Source: Branchiostoma lanceolatum
Taxonomy: Eukaryota > Chordata > Leptocardii > Amphioxiformes > Branchiostomatidae
Length of the DNA: 64,000 nucleotides
Assembly (NCBI RefSeq): GCF_035083965.1
Contig: NC_089722.1
Location: 26,992,642 to 27,056,641, forward strand
Reading direction: 5' to 3'
This document shows, piece after piece, positions 48,201 through 58,615 of the stretch (position 1 is the first letter of the stretch; each line of letters begins with the position of its first letter). The notes beneath the pieces were generated by a model that was given only the letters and a program-made list of their open reading frames with translations, was not told the origin of the DNA and made no database searches. The position numbers were made by a program, and so were the translations under genes.

Positions 48201-49807
48201 GTAGTACAAAATATGTGTGAAAACTTTAAGATGTGTGCAAAATAACATCATAGCTATTTCCATGGAGTGATACCAGTGAAGTCTAATCTCCAAGCAGATG
48301 TTGGACGGCAAAATTGCAATGTTTTTTCTAGGTCCTTTTTCATAATGGCCTTCCTAAGGGAAGTTTACCTACCGACATAGTGCGCTGCATATCCTGGGAT
48401 CATGTTAGGTTCGTCTTTAGGAAGCCATCTGATCATCATGATGTAATCTCTGTGGGCATGGTGGAACTCAAACCCATTCTGTAAAGGGAAAGATGAACAC
48501 TTTTTTAGGTGAGATGAAAGTATATATATATTTAGGTTGTCTTCATAGCAATGAACTTCAACATTGAAAAAATAATAAGAGAATAAAAGGCTGACCTGAG
48601 CAGCAACAGGGACTATTTCAGCATCCTTCAGACTAATCTTTATCCAGACGCCCCGGACTCCACTCTCCTGCCATTTTATCAGGTCAGCTGAGGATGGAAA
48701 TTCAGTTTATGATATATGATTACATCATCATGTCATGCTAGTTTCACAGATATCTCTTCAAAGTTCAAACTCCTTTTCCTCTTTGATTCTTATCCTCCAT
48801 AGCTCTAGTTAGGTCTTTAAAAGTGCAGCATGCATCCTCACATACATATGATTACAGTTCTCGTCTCTTCATGGTATTAGTAAGCATAGCTGTGTTTCTG
48901 ATAGCCAAGATGATCACAAGTTTTAGTCTGTTCTCAGACATGTGTGTACTTAGTATTAAGTACAAAATAGTTTATATACATGTATTTGTTCTGCACTCAA
49001 GCAAATACTTACACCTGTATACTTACATAAGTGCTGTGGGGTAGAATCCACATACAATCCACATACAAAGAATAGACACAAAATACTGCCAATGTTGGTA
49101 CATATAGAAGCAAAGACACATTTAGGTGAGTAAGCTAAAAATCATTGCACCTATTTAGTGGTTGATAGAACATGTATTGTTACTGCACCTTCTAATTTGT
49201 TCTTGAATTCCTCAGTGCTGCATTGTTGCTTCATGGTTTCAACAATGACCCCTCCATATCTGTGAAAAACATTGCAGTTGAGCTAGATTAAGAGAAATTC
49301 ATCTGCCTACCCAAGATGATCATAGGTAAAATTTATCAATACTAAGGACAGGGTACACTACAGGGAAGCTCTTCTAGCACTAAGGACAGGGGACAGGGAA
49401 GGTCTTTTAGTACTAAGGACAGGGGACAGGGAAGGTCTTTTAGTACTAAGGACAGGGGACAGGGAAGGTCTTTTAGCACTAAGGACAGGGTGCAGGGAAG
49501 GTCCTTTAGTACTAAGGGCCTACCCATGATGATCATTGGTAAGATTTATGAATGTAAGTAATATATTGTCTAATAAAAAGTGATAATCAGATCAACCTGT
49601 AACCATAGTTAGATTTGGGGATATAAGTTTACGCAACGACATCTATGATAAGTGCTCATGAGTACTTTTGAAAATTTTTACCCAATCATGCTTTTCTAGA
49701 ATTATATCTCATAATGTTAGTAGATCATGACATTTCTTTTTAAGTACAGAATGATGTAGCAATACTCACCTATCCTTCCTACAGAGGAGTTGACTATCTT
49801 CTGCCAT
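45227..49807 (-). CDS. NUDT6: NUDT6-type Nudix hydrolase
   Basis: A Nudix hydrolase of the NUDT6 (FGF2-antisense gene product) family; the physiological substrate is not settled. Exons: 49770-49807, 49189-49259, 48596-48687, 48373-48478, 47687-47797, 46901-47103, then 45227-45394 (exon 7B), total 262 residues. Starting at MAEDSQLL, the text DRYGGV, then GFEFHHAH, IPGYAAHYVGVAG and FRHQHNFSFGCSDMYFVCH follows human NUDT6. The Nudix box is complete at residues 135-157 (G135, E141, REVLEETG 149-156). Exon 7B retains the family C-terminus (TTDIPSIRTGKSNLLY against VEELPAVYTGLFYKLY of human, from memory). An alternative last exon (7A) lies at 45938-46132. A possible acceptor just upstream of the start codon suggests a non-coding first exon. 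The gene is divergent from CDK2AP1. Confidence 0.93.
45860..45942 (-). mobile_element. Short MITE, TTTAACCTTCTCCCTGCTG family, copy 3
   Basis: On the minus strand it starts TTTTAACCTTGTCCCCGCTG, passes CCAAATGGCTACCTCAGTA and ends AAAGGGTTAAT. It matches copies at 27787 and 30134 over their whole length. Its first bases contain the TAA stop of NUDT6 exon 7A. Confidence 0.75.
45938..46132 (-). CDS. NUDT6: Alternative terminal exon 7A of NUDT6
   Basis: A second 3' terminal exon, homologous to exon 7B. The acceptor TCCATTTCCAG puts ISEFFNHPDVSEQHRFF in phase 0, exactly as exon 7B puts FEEYLSHPSLTETNRFI, so exon 6 can splice to either. The match runs to the end (HDLVYSI versus SNLLYSI at the same spacing). 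The exon continues to a stop 13 residues later, giving a 271-residue isoform. The stop codon falls in the end of a MITE. I see no convincing donor inside exon 7A, so it is a terminal rather than an internal exon. Confidence 0.7.
   Translation of the reverse strand: MSEFFNHPDVSEQHRFFVSCFQDGAASSWDTSIAAKRVVSYWKDSHDLVYSISRKKPTCSSFSF
47544..47655. mobile_element. Foldback MITE with TAGCCTGGAATCCAG ends
   Basis: A 112-bp hairpin in NUDT6 intron 5. The outer arms are TAGCCTGGAATCCAG and its inverse; the inner arms are ATTATAGCTCCCGAGTCTCT and its inverse. Pairing is near perfect apart from a short asymmetric insert. Confidence 0.85.
48294..48335. mobile_element. CTCCAAGCAGA family fragment, copy 5
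   Basis: TAATCTCCAAGCAGATGTTGG followed by AAAATTGCAATG matches the left half of the family; no right terminus is found nearby, so it is a truncated copy. Confidence 0.6.
49303..49556. repeat. 33-bp minisatellite inside a duplicated flank, NUDT6 intron 1
   Basis: About five tandem units of CTAAGGACAGGGGACAGGGA plus AGGTCTTTTAGTA. The array is bracketed by two copies of CTACCCAAGATGATCATAGG / CTACCCATGATGATCATTGG, suggesting it arose within a larger duplication. Confidence 0.85.
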
Positions 49808-51442
49808 ACCTGGATTTACGAGCTCAGTTCATCGACAGTTGAAAATCTATGAAATAAAGTAAACAGTTGTTACCTTTGGCCTTTGGTTTTCATTTTATAG
49901 AAACAGTCATGTTTATTCTTGTTCTTTAAATAAAATTAAAATCTTTTGCTATTTTATATTTACTGACAAATTGGTAATATTACCATAATAACATTATAGA
50001 GTTTATATAAATTTGTAAACTTCAACTTGAAAAAGTATCCTGCTTCACCTCAATTGAGGATGACTGCATTGCCTTTACTTTTACTAGTCTAGTAATAAGA
50101 GTTATGTTGGCCAAAACAGTGTCCATCATGGGCAACTTTTGATTTCAAAAATCCATCTGTGAAAGATTTCAATGACATTCTGACTGAATGAACCATCTGG
50201 AATCTGAGCATATCTGGTACATGTATGTGTAATTCATACTAATTGAAACACCACCTTCTTTGACACCCCGACCAATCGAATCACGTGAATCGCATTGAAA
50301 CTCAGATTCGTATCAGCCATTTCCCGACAAAAATCGCTTTCTAACTTGCGTTAAGGACTACATCTGACCAAACAAACTCGCCAGTGAGATGGTGGAAGGT
50401 GTCAGCTTCCAAAAGACATTTTCAGATTGACAATTTTGGCACTTTGGAACTGGAAGTAATTGAATCCGGCGATTTCAATCACTTCCAAAGAGCCAAAATT
50501 GTCAGTCTGAAAACGTCTTTTGGAAGCTGACACCTTCCATCATCTCACTGGCTAGTTTGTTTGGTCAGATGTAGTCCTTAACGCAAGTTAGAAAGCGATT
50601 TTTGTCGGGAAATGGTTGATACGAATCTGAGTTTCAATGCGATTCACGTGATTCGATTGGTCGGGGGTGTTTGGGTATAGCATCTAGAAGTAGAAACATT
50701 ACAATAGAACATTATGACAACAAAAGAGGTCAAAGTCGGCAGTGGGGGTAAGCAATCATGTGTAAACCGGAAAGAGATTCAGATCAGGAACCCACTACCT
50801 CCGGACCTCGACTGAGAGGCACTTACCCAAACAGTTTTATAACCCTCATAACACACGACCATCTCTATTTGTGGGAGTTAATCATTTACTAAACGTTGAC
50901 TTAAAGGGTCAAAAGACACGATGAGATTAAAAATTCCGTATGTTATCTATCTTGGGTAGGAACACGCGCCGTTATAAAGTTTTCATGCTGCAAGGTTTAA
51001 CATGCAGGGCACGGATCTACCTTGTAGCACGGAAAATCCGGGTAAGGTTGAAAAGTCAGAGTCCGGCATCTCACCTGGGAAAACGGATCCGGAAGTGTAC
51101 TGGTATATGCTATTTCAGACAAAGGGAATCGTTTTTAAATAAATCTAAAAGAAACGTAACATTGTATAAATTTGATGCCTAGCATATGTGAAAAATCAAT
51201 ATGATATTTTACAAAATAGTTTTGAATGTCAAGTTTTAAGCCAGAAAAGGCTTAGATATTGATCTTTATATCTTCATGTTGATTTTTCACCCCTGTGGAA
51301 ATTTTGGATTCCACTCTTCGATACTTATCCTGGTGCATTTTGGGATACACAATTCTGTGGCCACCATCTTTGTTGCCGGTGAAAAAATATTGTTGTAGTT
51401 TTTTGTTGTCCGAGAATTTGGTGAGTTTGTTTATCGTTTAAA
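49808..51442. other. Divergent intergenic region between NUDT6 and CDK2AP1
   Basis: The shared upstream region of two head-to-head genes. It contains the large palindrome at 50263-50670 and no coding exon. Close to CDK2AP1, GGCCACCATCTTTG near 51360 is the inverse of a YY1-type CAAAGATGGTGGCC string, plausible but unproven as a promoter element. Confidence 0.5.
50263..50670. repeat. Near-perfect ~408-bp palindrome (giant foldback)
   Basis: The left arm starts ACACCCCGACCAATCGAATC and the right arm ends in its inverse with one extra C. The arms, about 195 bp each, pair through CACGTGAATCGCATTGAAAC, TTAAGGACTACATCTGACCA and GGTGTCAGCTTCCAAAAGAC to a short spacer near 50462-50478. Only scattered mismatches and one 6-bp insertion are visible. 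A foldback transposon is the simplest reading. Confidence 0.9.
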
Positions 51443-54400
51443 ATGGATAACCTGAGTCCGACTCAGGTCCCAGGTGAGTCTCTGTGATGCAGTGCATGGT
51501 TTGGATTTTAGTGTGAGGAACTAAATTTGAACTAACTGCGTAGAATTTGAGTTGGTTTTCTGACTAAAAAAACGTCCTTCGCTATACCTTCTTTGTCGCC
51601 TCGGATTTTCTATATTTCCGAGTTTTTTCCCCTCAAAATTTCCTCAAATAGAGCATCGCCGACCGCTTTGTTCTCTCCTTCTAAAGTTTGTGAAACAACT
51701 TCTTGATTTACTAGTATTTATCCCGAATCTACTGCACTGTTTTGCATAGAGTCTGACTGGCAGGCTTTGTTCTTTTTGTTAGCATGTTTGGTATGAATAT
51801 GTACTAATTTATGCATGAGTGGTTTTGTGTACAGAGGGGTAGCATTTTTCCAGATTTTTAATTCAAATGAATAAATAGAGAGATTATAGTCTGGACTGTC
51901 ATCTTCAAATTTCTTGTTACTCAACTCTAGGTAAATAGATTTATGTTAAATAGCAAAAACAATACATTGTATTAATTAAACTGTGATGTGAAATATGCAA
52001 ATAAGGTAATATATCCTTCTGATTAGATGTTATAGTATGTGATAATTTCTGCAATATCACACAATTAGCTTGAATGCAGCATTATTGTTGCTAGCGGGTT
52101 TGGGGGATCATGAAAAAATATTTGAAAAAGTTTGCACAGGAGTATGGTATACCATATATTTTCTATTACTAGTATATGCTATGGGGACTCACATAGTCAA
52201 ACGGTTCTTTCGTATAGCAAAATGAACAAAACACTCGAAAGTTACTCAAGTTTGGTAAATTGTCAATTTCTGCTGTCTGTCATCACTGATCAGTGACATT
52301 CACTACCTATAAACCAATAAACTACCTAGTATCTTTTATTACCTATATCATGGTGTAATACGTACATCAAAATGCAAACTATACATTGTGAAGGCATTTT
52401 CTTCTGGAATACAGTAGATTTTGTTGTACAGTATGTTGGAACACCAAACTATACCCGGTAATGATATTGAATGAAAGAACATACGCTGCAAAGAAGTCCC
52501 TTGTTAACATTGTAATTATATTTGCATGCAGGGTCCCTTTTTCCCATGTCAATTTGTTGTCAAGTTGCTAAATCCCTAAAGAATGCACTTGCAGGGAAAT
52601 GCTCTGGCACACTTGTAACATTGATCACCTACATTGTTAAAGTATGCAGCATGCCAGGCTATCCCCATATATGGGGCAAAGATGAATGTTTGGTGTCAAT
52701 AACAGTCCTGTAATACATTCCCTTTCCACAGAGGGGAGACCGTTGAGAGTCCAAATGTTGACATATCTCTCCGTCTCAACAATCTTTCACATTGATTCCA
52801 ATGATTGCTTTGATGATTTTGATCTGTTGGTGAATTGCTTCATGAAATCAATGGTTGTCCTCAATTTTAAAGTGGTTCAAAATAGGCTTTCACTTCAGCC
52901 AGCAGTCTGTGAATGTAACGGTCTTTCAATGAGTCACTCAGCAATCTCTCATTCTCAACGGGCACTCAACGGTCTCACCAGTCTTTGAAACATCCCTCGA
53001 TCTCATCATTCTTTCAAACGTCCCTCAATGAACGCAACGTTTTTGGTGAATTTTCAGCCCCAATGTGGCGACCACACCACAAAGGGATTGGTGAGAGACT
53101 GTGCTCCGCATGAGAGATTGCAGAAGGACCAATGAAAGATCAGCGCAAGAATCTGATGAAACAGACTGCTCGTGCCGCCTGAAGCATAACAGTGGGCAAT
53201 ACAAAAACGGCTGCGAACCCTCTATTTTAAGACCTGTGGATGATTAGGCTGAAGAAGAAGAATGTATTCCATGCCTCCAAAGAAGTGGAACCAAAGAAAG
53301 GCAGCTGCTCCTGCTCCATATTACGCTGCTCTAGAATCCAGTGACTCGGAGGTCTCAGACGCCAGTGGCCAACCCAAGAAGAAGAGGAAGGACAAGACCG
53401 TCGCCACGCTCTCCGAACCAGAAGAGGAGATCATGTTGGAGTGGCTAAGAAAGCACCCAGAGTTTTACAACCGGCGGATGATGGAGTATAAGAACGTCCA
53501 AAGGAAGGAGACTCTGTGGCGAGAGAAGGCATCAGACATGGGGAAAAGTGTGGAGCATCTGAAGACATGGTATAGGAGCATGAGAACGAGGATGGCCAGG
53601 CTACTGAGGAAGTCCAGCAAACCCAATGAAGAACTAACAGAGAGGGACACGTGGGTCATAGAGAACTTTATCTTTCTCAGAAAGCACATTGAAGCTGTGC
53701 ACAGGCGGCCAATGAAGAGTGTGAGTATTGTCATCTTGCTGATACATGTTTCCTTTCCAGTTATACCCTATCATTGTCATTTTGATGTTTTTATTTACTT
53801 ATTGACTTAAGTTGAATACTGTAAGTATTGTGGTAAAGTTAGCAATTGGGGAGAAAGGGAGTACTAGTAGTTCATGGAATTTAATTTTGATGGTAGGAAC
53901 AAACATCACTGCCTCAAATACTTGAGACAGTGAATTTATTGGTTGACTAGTGACTGCTTAAGTAGCTAGAATTAAGTTACAGTTAACAAATAAAGAATTA
54001 CTTTAGTCTGTGTAACAGAAGCTATCTCTGACCAGAACCTGTCATGATGGACCTGACCAGTGGGAGTACAGCTAGACGTGCAATTTAGTCAGACTCAGAG
54101 ACTAACGACCTGTTCACTTATGAAATTATATCATTTCAGGTTACTCAGAGACCTGCCCCAACAGCTAGCCATGGTCCACTTCACCCTGTAATCACCGTTA
54201 AGTCTGAAGCTACTTCTGGCACTGCTGAGACACCGGTTAGCACTACGTCCATGTCTCCAGTCCCTAGAATTCCAGAACTAAAAAGGCCTGGCGAGCAGGA
54301 TAATGGTGTTGCCAGCACCCTAGGGGACCTCACCAACCACATCATGACAATGCAGCATCATCTCATCAACCGTCTTCAACCTCCGGGTGACCAGGAGAGG

Positions 54401-57400
54401 CTGGCGTTCTGCGAGTGGGTACGCGCCACCCTAGTCGGCTTGGACCACGGCGTGTGGAGGCGGAGCCAGAAGGAGATCACGGACATCCTCTTCCGTTCGA
54501 TAGCAGAGAACGACGCAGCAGGGGAATGGCCGTCACAGGTTCCAAACCCGACTGCTGTCTGGGGGTCTGCGAATCAAGAGAGGCCACAGCAGCAGACTGA
54601 TCATGTGGGCTTTCAGTGTTCCGTTCCTCAGTCTCAAGTTCAAGTTCCGCCGAGACCTAGCTCCGCCCCTCCGGCCACGTCTACTGGCGGCAGTCCCGAC
54701 TTTTCACAGGACGTCAGCGGGTTCATTAGCAACCTTCTTCGAAACTTTGATACCAGATACAACTTACAAGATACAAGTTGACTTTATTGGTTTGTCGCAG
54801 TCTTAAAGTTAAGTTAGAAGTGAATTTTTTTTAAATCAAATATGTACAAATAAAAATGATTTGTTTTTAAGCTGCAACTTTCAAGATGCAAGTGGACTTT
54901 ATTAGGTTGTCAGCCTTGTAAGTTGAATTAGAATTGAATTAAAAAATCAATGTACAAATGTTTTTAAGACACAACTTACAAGATACAAGTGGACTTTATT
55001 GATTTGTCACAGTCTTAGGCTTCAATTGACTTAGAATTGAATTTTTAAAAATCAACGTACAAATTACAATGAATAGGTTTTTTTAAGCTTGATGCATGTG
55101 CAAGATTTAACAGCTTGTAGGTATACATATGGCATTCATTAATTTTTCTAAAAATGTCTAGGATTATCCAGTATAAGACATCCCAGTTTCATTTGTAGAA
55201 TGGGGCAAAGGCACTGTATGTACCTACTGTTTTAAATGAGTCAGATAGGGTATCAGGGAGCTGCTGTATCTTTATGTTTTGGCCCTCAGGATGTCAAGCT
55301 TGTGTCTTTGGTGCTTCTAGTTGTGAAGCTCAACTTGCATCGAGGAAGCCACTGTTCCACTTCAAAGTCGAGTGTTCCTATGCCTTTTAGCAAGCTAGGA
55401 GTTATGAGACCCAGATGTGCAAATGCATCTGTATGTCAATGACATGACTTGACTTGTAGTTGTACAATGTACAGTATTAATGACAACATTATGAGTGCAC
55501 CCACACTGCAATGACTTCATAAGCTTGTCAGCTCAGTATTACTACTACAGTACTGTAGTACATTATTCTAATATTCAATATAAAACTTAGTAATGTATAA
55601 AAAGCCAACAAGTTTCAAATAAACGATAAACATGTTGATTGTCAACATGAGCTGACTTTCATGCTATATTTATGTTTCGCCAACGAAACATATTGTTTTT
55701 GTCAGGTTTCTTCTTCTCCTGTCAAATCTTCAAATCGCTTCTTCTCGGTCGTCCGTCGACCAAATAAGCTGAAATTTGGTATGCAGGTAGAGTATGTGTA
55801 TACCCCTAGACCCTTTTTAAATTTTTTTGATATAAGTTTTTAAAATGATTTTATGGAGGTTTTTTGGTCATTTTCAGACAAAAGTCGCACATTATGGCCT
55901 CCAGTGCCGTGGTGTTGAAACCTGAGGACCTGAAATTTGGTTTAGTTGTGCATTGGATATTTACCCAAAGGACCCCATTATTTTTTTTGGCATTCACTAC
56001 TTCAAAATGATTTATTTTGCAATTTTTTGATGCAATTTTTGGTTATTTTCTGTCGGGGCCAGCAAGAACTAGGTCATACTGTAACATAAGCCCTCCTACA
56101 CTCACCCCTTTCTGGGACGTAAAACCAAGCAGATGTCAGGGTACCTATACTAATGGTATTACAGAAAGTTATATGTACCTTATGTTACATGGTACGGATG
56201 TTATATTTGACATGTACGTACCGTTAGCAAAGGTGATCACACCTGGCCATGAATTATGCTAATGACGACCTCATTTGCATAATTCCTGCATAAACTTCTA
56301 TTTCCCTTACCGTGACAACATGTAGGTACATGTAGGAAAGGTGAAAGCACCTGGACATAACTTATGCTCATGAGGACCTCATTTGCATAAATTATGCAGA
56401 AACTTGGATTTGCCCAGGAGTTCTTTTGGGACAGCCCACTTCTTGCATGAGGAGTATGGGCGAAACATCCTGAATTTGCTCTTAAAGCAAATGACGGCCA
56501 GTCTAGTCTTAATACACTTCTTTGATATTCTCTGCTGAGACTGAAGTTCTTGGATGGCAACCATTTCCAGACGAGAATATTCTTGGTACCAGTAGCACTA
56601 GTAGATTATTTGACTAATTAAATCTCTGCACAGGCTGTGAAATGTACAATGTATGAATGAAACACAGTACATTTTGTATTCAGTAAGCCTGATTCTTCTA
56701 GGTAACTAATGCTAATGGTAATGCAGACATTATCAAGATCAAGGGACCTCAGATATTCCATCCCCACCAGTGCATTCCTCAGGGATTTAACTAGAAAACA
56801 GACCAGCATAGCAGGGGATCGCCAAGCCCTCTCACTGATTTAATTGGGACCAATTCATTGTTCCGAGGGGGGAGGCGTAAATATCTAAATCAATCAGATG
56901 GTTGGTTTTGATGCTGATACATCATAGATGTATTCCAGAAGATGAAAGCCACATGGTGTGTATTAAATTGCACGTTATTTCTGTCATATTTCGCTATCCC
57001 AATGGACATCAACTGAAAGGACTGTACTTGTTGTTCCACATCCTAGTTAGCCCGCAGAAAAGTTTAATTGCAGGAGTGAATGTGGCCGGCTCAAGTCACC
57101 ACGGCTAACCATACGCTTATGAAAAGACAAGATAATTCTATGCATCTCTTTTTATTTTCCTCCAAGGTGCACATGTTTTTCCTCGGCATGCCGTTCCTGT
57201 ACACGTCCAAACACAACTTGACAAGCTTGAACTTGTTAAAAGCACCTGGCTATATAATTGTCCTTTTTAGTTGAAGAGGACATTAAACTCCATTAGCTTG
57301 AATCCTCTTCTCACATAATGTTGAGTTGTGTGCAGTAAAAAAAGACAGGCTAAGGAACAAAACAAAGCCATTTTTCTCATTGTGAGAAGAAGGTAGAGAA

Positions 57401-58437
57401 TTCGAACCTGTTGTTTTTAATTCCAGGAACGTCCACCACCTACTTCCCCGCTCAACACCAGTTAATCATGGCATCACCCGCTGGACACATTAACCCTTCG
57501 TCCCTGCCCGCCTTGGGGGGACTCATACCCGGCGCCCATCTGCTGGGACGTGGGGGTCCCGTGCCTCAGAGCAAGTACGCTGAGCTCCTCGCTGTTATAG
57601 AAGACCTGGGGAAGGACATACGACCCACCTACGCTGGGAGCAAAAGTTCCACAGAGAGACTTAAGCGAGGTGGGTTCAATCAAAGTTCCCCTTTTTAAAT
57701 GGTGTCATCTACTGATAGAAATAGTACTACTGTGTTGTTGTAAATGTAACATACGTATGAAATCTTTTTCAAAAGTTAACTGGAGAAAGTAACTTGTATG
57801 CTGTATCTTTGTACATAACTTTTCCTTACAGTCTACATTGCAGTTACCTTGTTTGTAGCTACCTGTCAATGAATCATCCTGGCTCTTGTATTTTCTTTGT
57901 CTAACCCTGCTTACTCTGCATGAAAAGGAAGCACCAAACACCACATGTTTTCTACTACAGGCATGCTACAAGCATTTGTGGGCCAAGATTGGTGCACTTT
58001 TCATGGATCCCATTGCATGCTGGAATGTGCAGGTCATTATGGGCAGTGCAGGTTGCAATCAAAATCATTACCAGATAGACCAGACGCAGTATGCATACAT
58101 GGCATACTTGATATAGTAATGATGTTGTTTCCCCCTCCAGCAACCCATAACGCTCTGCTTCTCCCAGCATGCAATAGATCTGGGCTTAGCTCTATGCAGG
58201 GTTAGACTGAAGGGATGCCATAGCTCTTTTTTTTCTTTCTGTACCCATGACAAGCTCTCCATTCTTTTCTGGGCCTGAGTTGTTTTCAGAGCTAACGTGT
58301 GTGGTGTGTGCCATGTGCCTGTTGAGCGGGCGAGGGTGGCAACTCCTGTTGTGTTTTCTGTCTGCACAGGTATTATCCATGCCCGGGCCCTGGTCCGAGA
58401 GTGTCTCATGGAAACTGAGCGCAGTGCAAGATCCTAA
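51443..58437 (+). CDS. CDK2AP1: CDK2-associated protein 1 (DOC-1)
   Basis: Small nuclear protein known to bind CDK2 and to be a subunit of the NuRD chromatin complex. Exons 51443-51473, 57427-57669 and 58370-58437 join in phase to 113 residues (human has 115). The start [10 protein letters not shown] sits in a good AAAATGG context, and the one-base phase-1 end fits only the 57427 acceptor. The body matches the family closely: [35 protein letters not shown], then [12 protein letters not shown] and ETERSARS. The TER motif (107-109), reported as needed for CDK2 binding in human, is present with this last exon. A second last exon at 58548-58615 gives an alternative C-terminus. Intron 1 is about 6 kb and contains a separate MADF gene. 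Confidence 0.95.
51474..53261. other. CDK2AP1 intron 1, part before the nested gene
   Basis: No exon supported in most of this stretch. From about 52730 to 53100 it has a repetitive, CT- and CA-rich texture (CAATCTCTCATTCTCAAC; GAGAGATTGCAGAAGG) that may be a decayed repeat and may include the promoter or 5' UTR of the nested MADF gene. Confidence 0.45.
53262..54781 (+). CDS. MADF-domain protein nested in CDK2AP1 intron 1
   Basis: Predicted nuclear DNA-binding protein of 366 residues. Exon 1 is 53262-53720 and exon 2 is 54140-54781, joined in phase 0. An in-frame TGA twelve bases upstream shows that translation starts at MYSMPPKK in this exon, independent of CDK2AP1. Residues 15-50 are acidic/basic ([20 protein letters not shown], a likely nuclear signal). 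The MADF fold spans about 55-140: [45 protein letters not shown] and [13 protein letters not shown]. The C-terminal half has a BESS-like helical segment ([20 protein letters not shown]) and a Pro/Gln/Ser-rich tail. GC content of the coding part is well above the intron. A domesticated transposon-associated MADF/Myb-like protein is possible; the specific gene is not recognised. Confidence 0.85.
54760..55088 (+). repeat. Three-copy tandem repeat covering the MADF gene stop codon
   Basis: Units begin at about 54760, 54875 and 54972 (CAACTTACAAGATACAAGTT / CAACTTTCAAGATGCAAGTG / CAACTTACAAGATACAAGTG), each followed by GACTTTATT, a TTTGTC or GTTGTC string and a TTAGAA(G/T)TGAATT block. The first unit encodes the last residues (YNLQDTS) and stop of the MADF protein. 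Confidence 0.85.
54849..54854 (+). terminator. Candidate poly(A) signal of the MADF gene
   Basis: AATAAA about 70 nt after the MADF stop codon, inside the first tandem repeat unit. If used, the gene would have a very short 3' UTR and terminate well inside the CDK2AP1 intron. Confidence 0.45.
55089..57426. other. CDK2AP1 intron 1, part after the nested gene
   Basis: No exon supported. At 55670-55700 a small palindrome (ATGTTTCGCCAACGAAACAT) opens an interspersed-repeat-like stretch that runs to about 56060 and contains paired GACCTGAAATTTGG / AGCTGAAATTTGG phrases. A tandem duplication follows at 56229-56410. Confidence 0.5.
56229..56410. repeat. ~107-bp tandem duplication containing CTCATTTGCATAA
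   Basis: AAAGGTGATCACACCTGG ... GACCTCATTTGCATAA at 56229 returns at 56337 as AAAGGTGAAAGCACCTGG ... GACCTCATTTGCATAA. Each copy holds the octamer ATTTGCAT. Likely part of an interspersed repeat. Confidence 0.75.
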
Positions 58438-58547
58438 GAGATACAACAGTGCCAAAGAAGATATCAGAGAAAGCCAAAAAATACACACAAAACCGCCAAA
58501 GAAAATTTTCTCCTATTTATTTTTCTTTCCCCGTCTTCCTCCCGCAG

Positions 58548-58615
58548 CGATTATTCACGCAAGGGCGTTGGTACGAGAGTGTCGCATGGAAATGGAGCGC
58601 AGTCAACGATCATGA
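58548..58615 (+). CDS. CDK2AP1: Alternative terminal exon of CDK2AP1
   Basis: A homologous copy of the last exon, 110 bp beyond the stop codon of the first. The acceptor TTCCTCCCGCAG restores the same phase; the exon has the same 68-nt length. It encodes [12 protein letters not shown] then RMEMERSQRS and stop, 18 of 22 residues identical to the first copy. Of the codon changes I count nine synonymous and four replacing, so both copies appear under protein-level constraint. The TER motif reads MER here. Confidence 0.8.

Noticed and set aside
57945-58409. Several overlapping open frames on both strands in CDK2AP1 intron 2
   Set aside because: None has family motifs, and they conflict with the CDK2AP1 exon at 58370.
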